DNA of 64,000 nucleotides from Sinonovacula constricta. Lineage: Eukaryota > Mollusca > Bivalvia > Cardiida > Solecurtidae. The number at the start of each line of letters is the position of its first letter. The stretch's first letter is position 1. A program made the translations under genes and the position numbers. This document shows, piece after piece, positions 1 through 12,600 of this stretch. The DNA is taken from assembly GCA_007844125.1 (NCBI GenBank), contig CM017558.1:43316376-43380375 (forward strand). Reading direction: 5' to 3'. The notes beneath the pieces were generated by a model, which was not told the DNA's origin, did not search any database, and saw only the letters and a list, made by a program, of their open reading frames with translations.

Positions 1-1780
1 CCAAGCTGGGAGACCTCGCTCAATGAAAGGTTCCTTACCCCTTGAACCTAGCTGGGAGACCTCGTTCAATGAAAGGTTCCTTTCCCCCTTGAACCCAGCT
101 GGGGGACCCCGCTCAATGAAAGGTGCCTTACCCTTGAACCCAGCTGGGAGACCTCGTTCAATGAAAGGTTCCTTCCCCTTGAACCCAGCTGGGGGACCTC
201 GCTCAATGAAAGGTGCCTTACCCTTGAACCAAGCTGGGAGATCTCGCTCAATGAAAGGTTCCTTACCCCTTGAACCTAGCTGGGAGACCTCGTTCAATGA
301 AAGGTTCCTTTCCCCCTTGAACCCAGCTGGGGGACCCCGCTCAATGAAAGGTGCCTTACCCTTGAACCCAGCTGGGAGACCTCGTTCAATGAAAGGTTCC
401 TTCCCCTTGAACCCAGCTGGGGGACCTCGCTCAATGAAAGGTGCCTTACCCTTGAACCAAGCTGGGAGACCTCGCTCAATGAAAGGTTCCTTACCCTTGA
501 ACCCAGCTGGGAGACCTAGCTCAATGAAAGGTGCCTTACCCTTGAACCCAGCTGGGAGACCTCGCTCAATGAAAGGTTCCTTCCTCTTGAACCCAGCTGG
601 GGGACCTCGCTCAATGAAAGGTTACTTCCCCTTGAACCCAGCTGGGGGACCTCGCTCAATGAAAGGATCCTTCCCCTTGAACCCAGCTGAGGGACCTCGC
701 TCAATGAAAGGTTCCTTCCCCTTGAACCCAGCTGGGAGACCTCGTTCAATGAAAGGTTCCTTTCCCCTTGAACCAAGCTGAGAGACCTGTTCAATGAAAG
801 GTTTCTTCCCCTTGAACCCTGCTGGGAGACCTCGCTCAATGAAAGGTTCCTTTCCCCTTGAACCCAGCTGGGAGACCTCTTCAGTGAAAGAATCCTTCCC
901 CTTGAACCCATCTGGGAGACCTCGTTCAATGAAAGGTGCCTTACCTTTGAACCAAGCTGGGAGACCTCGTTCAATGAAAGGTGCCTTACCTTTGAACCCA
1001 GCTGGGGGACCTCGCTCAATGAAAGGTTACTTCCCCTTGAACCCAGCTGGGGGACCTCGCTCAATGAAAGGATCCTTCCCCTTGAACCCAGCTGAGGGAC
1101 CTCGCTCAATGAAAGGTTCCTTCCCCTTGAACCCAGCTGGGAGACCTCGTTCAATGAAAGGTTCCTTTCCCCTTGAACCAAGCTGAGAGACCTGTTCAAT
1201 GAAAGGTTTCTTCCCCTTGAACCCTGCTGGGAGACCTCGTTCAATGAAAGGTTCCTTTCCCCTTAAACCAAGCTGAGAGACCTGTTCAATGAAAGGTTTC
1301 TTCCCCTTGAACCCTGCTGGGAGACCTCGCTCAATGAAAGGTTCCTTTCCCCTTGAACCCAGCTGGGAGACCTCTTCAGTGAAAGAATCCTTCCCCTTGA
1401 ACCCATCTGGGAGACCTCGTTCAATGAAAGGTGCCTTACCTTTGAACCAAGCTGGGAGACCTCGTTAAATGAAAGGTGCCTTACCCTTGATCCCAGCTGG
1501 GAGACCTCGTTCAACGAAAGCCCCCCGCCGCCCCCTTCCACACCTTGAACCCAGCTGTGAGACCTCGTTCAGTGAAAGGTCCCCCTCCCCTTGAACCCAT
1601 CTGGGAGATCTCGTTCAATTAAAGGCCCACCCCCACCCCCTTGAACCCAGCTGGGGGACCTCGTTCAATGAAAGGTCCCCCCTGAACCCAGCTGGAAGAC
1701 CTCGTTCAATGAAAGGATCCTTCCCCTTGAACCCAGCTGGGAGACCTCGTTCAATTAAAGGTTCCGTCCTCCTTGAACCA
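1..1780. repeat. 45-bp minisatellite, about 39 copies
   Basis: The unit on the plus strand contains CCAGCTGGGAGACCTCG, then TTCAATGAAAGG, then TTCCTTCCCCTTGAA. The 45-bp period is a whole number of codons, so it reads open on both strands (SMKGSFPLNPAGRPR on plus). This is not a gene. A block of about 430 bp recurs internally (the 516-900 and 1000-1300 parts share the same variant order). The array ends in decayed C-rich copies after 1520. It starts before position 1 and lies in the last visible intron of gene 1. Confidence 0.95.
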
Positions 1781-1789
1781 AGAGTTCAG

Positions 1790-3590
1790 GGACAGATGTT
1801 GACAATTTGACACTTTTTAATTTTTAATAGAAACATTTATAACAGACAGTTTTCCCAGTTCCTTATTCCTGATATAAATTTTTGATCTTCATATTCATTT
1901 CGAAAATAATCTAAAATAGCAAAGAAAACATATATTGACGTGATTGTGTTTGTGGGATTTTGGTTTCATGTATTTCTTTTGTGACCGTCTTGAATAAATA
2001 ACGGAAAATACACCCACGAATTAAACGCATATTTTGCCGTAACCTGAATTGAACGAGTTTTATTTTTTAATTGCGTTTCAGAATTATAAAGTACGTACTT
2101 TTGTCAGAAACGAGGTAAAATCATTAACATTATAATGATTAATATTACAAGACGGCGTCATTTACAATTAGGTGTTTTGGTGGTAACAGAAAACCTTCAA
2201 TAAACATTGTTTGATTTTGTAAGGAATAGTCCTCCAGTAGTGCCTAAGCAAAACAGAAAACAATATTTATAGGTCACCGTGTTGATTCAGTATAAATATA
2301 TTCAGTATTTCTATGGTAACCTGCCAAACCTAAATCGGAAACTTTCAACTGTAGAGCTAGCCTTGCCTTATAATTCCAACACGTTGTTTATTTATCATGA
2401 CTCAACTTTCTTGTACGAAACCTGCTTGAAAACTATGATAGAAAGCGAACCTCTATAAAGCTTCCGTTTATTTTTATTTTCCTAAACGACTTTATTAAAT
2501 GCTTGTTAATAAATAATAGTGAGTGTTTGTTTCTTTTATCACATGATTTAAGTCAAGATATGCGCCCTGTTAAATATTCGTCTGCAATATCCGGTTAAGA
2601 CGGATGAGGCCGTGAGGACAACCCAAACACCGCATCTTCACAATTAAAAGTACATTGTAGCGCCGAGCAGATAAATGACATTTCTTGTATTTACACGTAC
2701 ATAGTTGGTCCCTAAAACTTTCGTAGCATGACATGTACTGATTGAATTGGTTAAGACTCTATTAACTAAAAAACACATTGTGCGGTGCTTAGCTTTGCGT
2801 TTCAAATTAATGCAGGGCACCAATGAACTGCATTTGGCTGGATCTTTTCAGGTAACAATAATTTCATGAGAAAAAAGGTTCAAACAGACGGATAACAACT
2901 TAGATCTCTCTCAATTTTCCTTGCACATTTTGATAAGTTGAATATTTCATGTGGATGGTAGATCTAATTATGTTTGACATATTACACAAGGACAAACAAC
3001 TACCATCTTGGCTGTTACTAAATTAAGCTCATGAATATAACGATTCTGCTAGCCAATCATCGCTGTATTACAATAGTGTTATATAAAAATATACGTTGAA
3101 TAGAAACACACGCGAAACAAATGTGATATATGTACACATTTTACGAAATATAGTCGCTACGGTAAAATAATGTATACAATCGAATAAACTGAAATATAAG
3201 AAACAGAAATGAGGTTTGAGTCATAGTGACCCTCGTAAACGTGCGTCTGACTTTTATACTCGTGAAAAGCATAAAATATACACAAAAATCTGCAAAAGGG
3301 TATTGAATATCAACACCATATATCAACACCATCGTTTTAAATACAATTTTAAGTATAAATAAACAATATAAGATTTGTGAGACTGCCCTGGTAGGGACAT
3401 GCTCTGTAAATCTTATTATCTTATTTATTTGTATAATATTATGATTGTCTCCCTTTGTATGTGCTTGTCTCCCTTTTTATATATTTGCCTCCCTTTGTTT
3501 GTGCTTTTCTTCTTTGTATTTGCTTGTATTCATTTGCACATACCAGTTTATTGATGGCTGTTAATTCCCTTAACATGTCATTATACTTAC
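1790..3590. other. Intron sequence, nothing recognised
   Basis: AT-rich single-copy sequence downstream of gene 1 exon 6 on the minus strand. I looked for the counterpart of gene 2 exon 6 (Thr-rich end of the second domain) on the minus strand and did not find it; it is expected left of the window. Confidence 0.6.
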
Positions 3591-3673
3591 TAACAACGAC
3601 GTCATATTGTGATATTGGTACGGTGATCTCGATGTAGTCCGCGATGCTGCCAGCAGTTACTGTCACTGCACAC
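3591..3673 (-). CDS. Gene 1 exon 6: second domain, last exon in window
   Basis: The acceptor is TTGATAG and the donor is A|GTAAGT. At 83 nt it is the same length and phase as gene 2 exon 5. The peptide is CAVTVTAGSIADYIEITVPI followed by SQYDVVV. The shared core with the paralogue is TA-x-x-x-ADYIEI-x-x-PIS-x-x-DV-x-V. The following intron holds at least 3.5 kb and leaves the window. Confidence 0.85.
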
Positions 3674-6600
3674 CTATCAACACAATTATAACATTATAAA
3701 GAAATGTTATTATACATGAACCAATGGTGACATTTAACATTGATTAACACATACAAAGGAATATTTGTTTAAAACAGTACAATAAGTCAGAAATATTTAC
3801 AACAAACTTATAACAATATAATAGTGTGCATCTTTTCTTCTATTGGAGCTACACCTGATCTGCTGCCAGCTGGATGTGTTGAAGAGTCTGTTACGGCACT
3901 CCAATAATGTGCATTATTACCACCCGTTTTGAAACAAAAAAAAACATTTTGAAACAAAAACCAGTTTGAAGTAATTACTACAAAACGGTTTGTTGTTTAT
4001 TTTGTTTTGTATTTGTTTCAAAACGAGTTGTAACGTCTAAACAGTTGTGAAATAACCCGTTTCGAATAAAAAAATAAAAAAATAAAATAGCTAAAATTAC
4101 TTTTGATGCATTTGTTGGTGTTCCGTTTTGAAAATAACAAACCCGTTTTGAAGTCATTATCTAGAACTGGTTTTTGTTTCAAAACGTGTTGTAACAGTGC
4201 ATGAATCCTTGCGTTTCAATATTGTCAACAATGTGGTCAAGTTTGTATAGAATAAACTCGCATATAGGACTCGAGAAAAAAGCAAAATAATTTAAATAAC
4301 AAAATACAAACAATTATTCATAAAGAAACGATATACAAACGATATGGATTTCAAGAGTAGTTCAAACAGGCTAGCTTGCGTTTTATCTGTGTCTGTACTG
4401 ATTGACGTCTTATCCTTTCGCCTGTCATTTTTATTAATTACTTAAGCGTGGATAAACATAAAAGGCGGGCGAAGCGTGTTCGAATTTCTTTTAGTAAAGA
4501 ACGAAGGGTCGAAAATTAGAAAAAACAGTGATATAAAGTATAAACAATAACACAAAATTAGAAATCATTAACATAGTTTAAGATAGAGCAAATGTGCGTT
4601 TTGCAATAAAGTACAGTAAGGAGAAAAAAATGAAAAAAAAGTTTTAAACCTGTTGGGTTTTTAAACAATTTATTACATATTTGGGATAGTCTGAGTCCCC
4701 CCAATTAAATAACATGTTTGGTTGGTTTGTCCAATGATATATCTTGGTTCCAAATGATAATCAAAAACAAAACACGCCTAAAGAGGATATAACATAACAT
4801 TTGGAGTATTGTTATTTGTGAAAAAGGGAGACACCTTTAGAAGAAAATCATATTCTTAAATTTAAAACTGGGTGGGTTTTTGTCCTAACATTTGGCATAT
4901 ACGTCTACAATAAAGTATTTAACTCATCTGTTGCGTTAATTTTCATATTCTGTATAATTTCTGTAACACTTGCTTTACCTTAAGTGCTGTAACAGATCAT
5001 TTGATAGAGTAAAACCATAAGAGACCCTTGGTGGGCAATAAGATACAACAGACCCTTGGTGGGCAATAAGATACAACAGACCCTTGGTGGGCAATAAGAT
5101 ACAACAGACCCTTGGTGGACAATAAGATACAAGAGACCCTTGGTGGGCAACAAGATACAAGAGACCCTTTGTGGGCAATAGGATACAACAGACCATTGGT
5201 GGGCAATAAGATACAACAGACCCTTGGTGGGCAATAAGATACAAGAGACCCTTGTTGGACAATAAGATACAAGAGACCCTTAGTGGGCAATAAGATACAA
5301 GAGACCCTTGGTGGGCAATAAGATACAAGAGACCCTTGGTGGACAATAAGATACAAGAAACCCTTGGTGGACAATAAGATACAAGAGACCCTTGGTGGGC
5401 AACAAGATAAAGAGACCCTTGGTGGACAACAAGATACAAGAGACCCTTTGTGGGCAACAAGATACAAGAGACCCTTGGTGGACAATAAGATACAAGAGAC
5501 TCTTGGTGGGCAACAAGATACAAGAGACTCTTTGTGGGCAACATGATACAAGAGACCCTTTGTGGGCATCAAGATACAAGAGACCCTTGGTGGGAAATGA
5601 GATACAAAAGACCCTTGGTGGGCAACAAGATACAAGAGACCCTTTGTGGGCAACAAGATACAAGAGACCCTTGGTGGACAATAAGATACAAGAGACTCTT
5701 GGTGGGCAACAAGATACAAGATACCCTTGGTGGGCAACAAGATACAAGAGACCCTTGGTGGGCAACAAGTGGGCAACAAGATACAAGAGACCCTTGGTGG
5801 GCAACAAGATACAAGAGACCCTTTGTGGGCAACAAGATACAAGAGACCCTTGGTGGGCAAAAAGATACAAGAGACCCTTGGAGGGCAATAAGATACAAGA
5901 GACCCTTTGTGGGCAATAAGATACATCAGACCCTTGGTGGGCAATAAGATACAAGAGACCCTTGGTGGGCAAAAAGATACAGGAGACCCTTGGTGGGCAA
6001 AAAGATACAAGATACCCTTGGTGGGCAAAAAGATACAAGAGACCCTTGGAGGGCAATAAGATACAAGAAACCCTTGGTGGGCAACAAGATACAAGAGACC
6101 CTTGATGGGCAACAAGATACAAGAGACCCTTGGTGGGCAACAAGATACAAGAGACCCTTGGTGGGCAACAAGATACAAGAGACCCTTGGTGGGCAAAACG
6201 ATACAAGAGACCCTTGGTGGGCAACAAGATACAAGAAACCCTTGGTGGGCAAAAAGATACAAGAGACCCTTGGTGGGCAAAAAGATACAAGATACCCTTG
6301 GTGGGCAAAAAGATACAAGAGACCCTTGGAGGGCAATAAGATACAAGAAACCCTTGGTGGGCAACAAGATACAAGAGACCCTTGATGGGCAACAAGATAC
6401 AAGAGACCCTTGGTGGGCAACAAGATACAAGAGACCCTTGGTGGGCAACAAGATACAAGAGACCCTTGGTGGGCAAAACGATACAAGAGACCCTTGGTGG
6501 GCAACAAGATACAAGAAACCCTTGGTGGGCAAAAAGATACAAGAGACCCTTGGTGGGCAAAAAGATACAAGAGACCCTTGGAGAGCAATAAGATACAAGA

Positions 6601-9600
6601 AACCCTTGGTGGGCAACAAGATACAAGAGAACCTTGATGGGCAACAAGATACAAGAGACCCTTGGTGGGCAACAAGATACAAGAGACCCTTGGTGGGCAA
6701 CAAGATACAAGAGATCCTTGGTGGGCAAAAAGATACAAGAGACCCTTGGTGGGCAACAAGATACAAGAGACCCTTGGTTGGCAAAAAGATGCAAACTTTA
6801 CTGAACAAAGGTAAACAAGGTTTACATTACCCGTAGCTACCGTCAGCGTAAAAGCTGTTTTGCGTGGATGATGCCGTTAAGGTTGTACTGCAGCTGACTG
6901 CAAGAAGAATAAGAAGAATAGGTTAATTGGAAAGCTATATCGTCGTTAACATTGTAAAATTTGGTAAATGGATATAATACACGACATACTTGATTCGATC
7001 CCGGGCCGCGACATACCAAAGTCGTTAAAAATGTTAGTGGTATAGCTCCCGTGCTAATGCTCAATAATAAGGGTAGTTGCACGACTTGTTGGCCTGATGT
7101 CAGGATAATGTGACTGGGTGTGTTATCATGCCAGGTGTTCACGGCATGCTATACACAGTGACTATAGCCTCTTCAATTCGACACCGTCACAAGATAACTG
7201 AGATACTGTTGGTGAGATGATAAACCCAATAAACTAAACAGTTATACATGTTCAATTTGTGTCATCTTAGTTAATTACGAAGTATTTGCGCCCCAATCTT
7301 CGGTAATAATGTGTGGTTAACAGCACATGTTTTAATAGTTCTTTCAACATATCACGAACGTTTATGTTTATATCAAGAGGGTATGACATTTGCTGATATA
7401 TATGGTGGTATAATCATCTGGTAAACATGTTGCTGATATGCACGTAAAGATCATCTTTGGTCTCGATCTCCGAGTCGACTTATTAATATTTTTACCACAT
7501 TACTTGACATTAATACATTGTTTACATGACTAAGCCAGAACTTGCAGATTTCATGGCACACATACTAGGCGAGAAGACAGCCATGTATTCCAGCAGGAAA
7601 CCTGTATACGTCACCGAGTAATCCGTCGTCATGGTTATATACATATACTGGCCAGTGGATGACAGCAGTGCTGGTGAGTAACTATTCTGACTATAGAAAA
7701 TCCGATTGGTGGCTGCACAAACAAAAACGTCAGTTAGTTATTGCACAATAATGGTTTTATGTAACTCGTGTTTTGTTAATGACGTTATGAGTAATGCTTG
7801 TATCGTTTTGGGGGAAGCACTGATCAGAATACAGTATGAAAATGCAAAAAAGGAACGAAACAATGAATATATTTTTAACTTTATGAAGGTATTGTTATTT
7901 TTCCCCAATGACCGCCATATTCCAAAATAAGAAGGTACACGCCTTATTTGTCGATTGATTATTCTTGTATATTATTTAAAACAATATTCTATTCCGCAGT
8001 AGAGATGCGTAATTTGGTTTCTCTCTCTTTGATGGGATATTTAATTTACACTGTTTGAGAAAAACACAGTGGTGGAAGGAAATACCTCCGTAAACACAGG
8101 TTTAAAAGCACATTAGACGGTCCTTTAGCCGACTGATAGTAACTGCTGATGTTACCCTATTTGTGTGACGTCTTGTATCAGTGTTTCTTTACCAATTTTA
8201 CATTTAAATTGCAAGATTGTACCGTTTGTATCTAAGCATTTATATCCAGTTGAGACCTTACCGTAGTTTGCGTTGTAAATGTACAAGTAGTCGTATCCTC
8301 GTTCAATGTTCAAAGAACGTAGATAGGCAATCACTGTGCTACCGCTAGATCCGGAGTCTATTAACCACCTGCAGTTTTGATTGCTGTAATAAATAGATGA
8401 CCAAACGGTAAACTCAATATTTTATTGATTTTTTTTAACTAGTTTATCAAATCGTTATGAGAAACCTAGCTTAACTTACAATGGAACCAGAAATATTTGC
8501 GGAATATCACAAGAATGCGCAAGTATACAATATCAAGTAAAAAACAGAATTGTCGAAATGAGAATACATCTTTCATGTAATAATCTCACAACAATACACT
8601 GCCAATAACAAAATGTTGTTTGCAATGTACTTCTTAGGGGTAAGTTTTGATTTAAACGCTGAAATTTCCTTATACAGAAATTTCAAACCTCTGAAACATG
8701 TTTAAAATCTTTATTTTGGGAGTATTTCTTAGTGAAGATCGTCTAGCGCGAACATATCCCTGCTTTTACAAATTTTTATTAATGTCATCACGATTTTGAT
8801 AAATAACAATTCATTGCATGATTTTTTCAGTAAGGGAGTTCCAGGAATATTTCGTACATTAACTATTCAACTTATTTAAATTCAGTAAATAAGCGAAAGA
8901 TCGTGGACATTGTCCGGTGGTGAGCTTACTTTGGTATCCAATAGGGTAGTTAGGCGAACTGACCGAGGACATTGTCTAGTGGTAACCTTACTTTGGGTAT
9001 CCATTACGGATAGTTAGGCGAACTGACCGAGGATATTGTCTGTTGGTGAACTAACTTTGGGTATCCATTAGTGGTAGTTAGGCGAACTGACCGAGGACAT
9101 TGTCCGGTGGTAAGCTTACTTTGGGTATCCATTACGGGTAGTTAGGCGAACTGACCGAGGTCATTGTCCGGTGGTAAGCTTACTTTGGGTATCCATTGCG
9201 GATAGTTAGGCGAACTGACCGAGGACATTGTCAGGTGGTAAGCTTACTTTGGGTATACATTGCGGATAGTTAGGCGAACTGACCGAGGACATTGTCCGGT
9301 GGTAAGCTTACTTTGGGTATCCATTACGGATAGTTAGGAGAACTGACCGAGGACATTGTCCGGTGGTAAGCTTTTTTGGGGTATCAATTACGGATAGTTA
9401 GGCGAACTGACCGAGGACATTGTCCGGTGGTAAGCTTACTTTGGGTATCCATTACGGATAGTAAGGCGAACTGACCGAGGACATTTTCCGGTGGTAAGCT
9501 TACTTTTGGTATCAATTACGGATAGTTAGGCGAACTGACCGAGGACATTGTCCGGTGGTTAGCTTACTTTGGGTATCCATTAGATGTAGTTAGGCGAACT

Positions 9601-12600
9601 GACAGAGGACATTACGGGGTAGTTGGGCGAACTGACCGAGGACATTGTCTTGTGGTAACCTTACTTTAGGTATCCATTACGGGTAATTAGGCGAACAGAT
9701 CGAGGATATTGTCCGGTGGTAACCTTACTTTAGGTATCCATTACGGGTAATTAGGCGAACAGATCGAGGATATTGTCTGGTGGTAACCTTACTTTGGGTA
9801 TCCATTAGTGGTAGTTAGGCGAACAGATCGAGGATATTGTCTAGTGGTAACCTTACTTTGGGTATCCATTACGGGTAGTTAGGCGAACAGATCGAGGATA
9901 TTGTCTGGTGGTAAGCTTACTTTGGGTATCCATTAGTGGTAGTTAGGCGAACTGACCGAGGACATTGTCTAGTGGTAACCTTATTTTGGGTATCCATTAG
10001 TGGTAGTTAGGCGAACTGATCGAGGATATTGTCTAGTGGTAAACTTACTTTGGGTATCCATTACGGTTAGTTAGGCGAACTGACCGAGGACATTGTCTAG
10101 TGGTTACCTTATTTTGGGTATCAATTAGTGGTAGTTAGGCGAACTGATCGAGGATATTGTCTAGTGGTAACCTTACTTTGGGTATCCATTACGGGTAGCT
10201 AGGCAACCTGACCGAGGACTTTGTCCGGTGGTAAGCTTACTTTTAGTATCAATAACGGGTAGTTAGGCGAACTGACCGAGGACATTGTCCGGTGGTAAGC
10301 TTACTTTGGGTATCAATTACGGGTAGTTAGGCGAACTGACCGAGGACATTGCCTGGTGGTAAGCTTACTTTGGGTATCAATTAGTGGTAGTTAGGCGAAC
10401 ATATCGAGGATATTGTCCGGTGGTGAGCTTACTTTGGGTATCCATTACGGGTAGTTAGGCGAACTGACCGAGGACATTGTCTTGTGGTAACCTTACTTTA
10501 GGTATCCATTACGGGTAATTAGGCGAACAGATCGAGGATATTGACTGGTGGTAACCTTACTTTGGGTATCCATTAGTGGTAGTTAGGCGAACAGATCGAG
10601 GATATTGTCTAGTGGTAACCTTACTTTGGGTATCCATTACGGGTAGTTAGGCGAACAGATCGAGGATATTGTCTGGTGGTAAGCTTACTTTGGGTATCCA
10701 TTAGTGGTAGTTAGGCGAACTGACCGAGGACATTGTCTAGTGGTTACCTTATTTTGGGTATCCATTAGTGGTAGTTAGGCGAACTGATCGAGGATATTGT
10801 CTAGTGGTAAACTTACTTTGGGTATCCATTACGGTTAGTTAGGCGAACTGACCGAGGACATTGTCTAGTGGTTACCTTATTTTGGGTATCAATTAGTGGT
10901 AGTTAGGCGAACTGATCGAGGATATTGTCTAGTGGTACCTTACTTTGGGTATCCATTACGGGTAGTTAGGCAACCTGACCGAGGATTTTGTCCGGTGGTA
11001 AGCTTACTTTTAGTATCAATAACGGGTAGTTAGGCGAACTGACCGAGGACATTGTCCGGTGGTAAGCTTAATTTGGGTATCAATTACGGGTAGTTAGGCG
11101 AACTGACCGAGGACATTGCCTGGTGGTAAGCTTACTTTGGGTATCAATTAGTGGTAGTTAGGCGAACAGATCGAGGATATTGTCTAGTGGTAAGCTTACT
11201 TTGGGTATCCATTACGGGTAGTTAGGCGAACTGACCGAGGATATTGTCTAGTGAAAACCTTACTTTGGGTATCCATTACGGGTAGTTAGGCGAACAGATC
11301 GAGGATATTGTCTGGTGGTAAGCTTACTTTGGGTATCCATTACGGGTAGTTAGGCAAACTGACCGAGGACATTGTCTAGTGGTAACCTTACTTTGGGTAT
11401 CCATTACGGATAGTTAGGCGAACTGCCCGAGGATATTGTCTGTTGGTGAACTAACTTTGGGTTTCCATTACGGGGTAGTTGGGCGAACTGACCGAGGACA
11501 TTGTCTTGTGGTAACCTTACTTTGGGTATTCATTACGGGTAGTTAGGCGAACAGATCGAGGATATTGTCTAGAGGTAACCTTACGTTAGGTATCCATTAC
11601 GGGTAGTTAGGCGAACATATCGAGGATATTGTCCGGTGGTGAGCTTACTTTGGGTATCCATTAGTGGTAGTTAGGCGAACAGATCGAGGATATTGTCTAG
11701 TGGTAACCTTACTGTGGGTATCCATTAGTGGTAGTTAGGCGAACAGATCGAGGACATTGTCTAGTGGTTACCTTACTTTGGGTATCAATTAGTGGTAGTT
11801 AGGCGAACTGATCGAGGATATTGTCTAGTGGTAACCTTACTTTGGGTATCCATTACGGGTAATTAGGCGAACTGACCGAGGACATTGTCTAGTGGTTACC
11901 TTACTTTGGGTATCCATTAGTGATAGTTAGGCGAACTGATGGAGGATATTGTCTAGTGGTAACCTTACTTTGGGTTTCCATTACGGGTAGTTAGGCGACC
12001 TGACCGAGGTTATTGTCCGGTGGTAAGCTTTCTTTTGGTATCAATTACGGATAGTTAGGCGAACTGACCGAGGACATTGTCCGGTGGTAAGCTTACTTTG
12101 GGTATCCATTACGGATAGTAAGGCGAACTGACCGAGGACATTGTCCGGTGGTAAGCTTAATTTTATTATCAATTATGGATAGTTAGGCGAACTGACCGAG
12201 GACATTGTCCGGTGGTAAGCTTACTTTGGGTATCAATAATGGATAGTTAGGCGAATTGACCGAGGACATTGGCCGGTGGTAACCTTACTTTAGGTATCCA
12301 TAACGGGTAGTTAGGCGAACAAATCGAGGATATTGTCTAGTGGTAACCTTACTTTAGGTATCCATTACGGGTAGTTTGGCGAACAGATCGAGGATATTGT
12401 CCGGTGGTGAGCTTACTTTGGCTATCCATTAGTAGTAGTTAGGCGAACAGATCGAGGATATTGTCTAGTGATAACGTTACTTTGGGTATCCATAAGTGGT
12501 AGTTAGGCGAACAGATCGAGGACATTGTCTAGTGGTTACCTTACTTTGGGTATCAATTAGTGGTAGTTAGGCGAACTGATCGAGGATATTGTCTAGTGGT

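Noticed and set aside
1..1541. Repetitive protein (SMKGSFPLNPAGRPR)n
   Set aside because: The 45-bp array is open on both strands by arithmetic. It decays into C-rich non-coding copies and lies in the intron side of gene 1.
3439..3666. 75-codon frame starting at 3666 as a complete gene
   Set aside because: Only its first part (3673-3591) is an exon. The rest reads past a GTAAGT donor into intron.
4997..6808. 603-, 504- and 277-codon frames over the 28-bp array
   Set aside because: Overlapping open frames on both strands arise from a stop-poor repeat unit lying in an intron between two supported exons.
7566..7691. Exon 4 of gene 1 starting after CTATAG at about 7693
   Set aside because: This AG gives a phase that does not fit exon 3. 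The stronger acceptor GTTTGTGCAG at 7713 fits both phase and the length of the paralogous exon.
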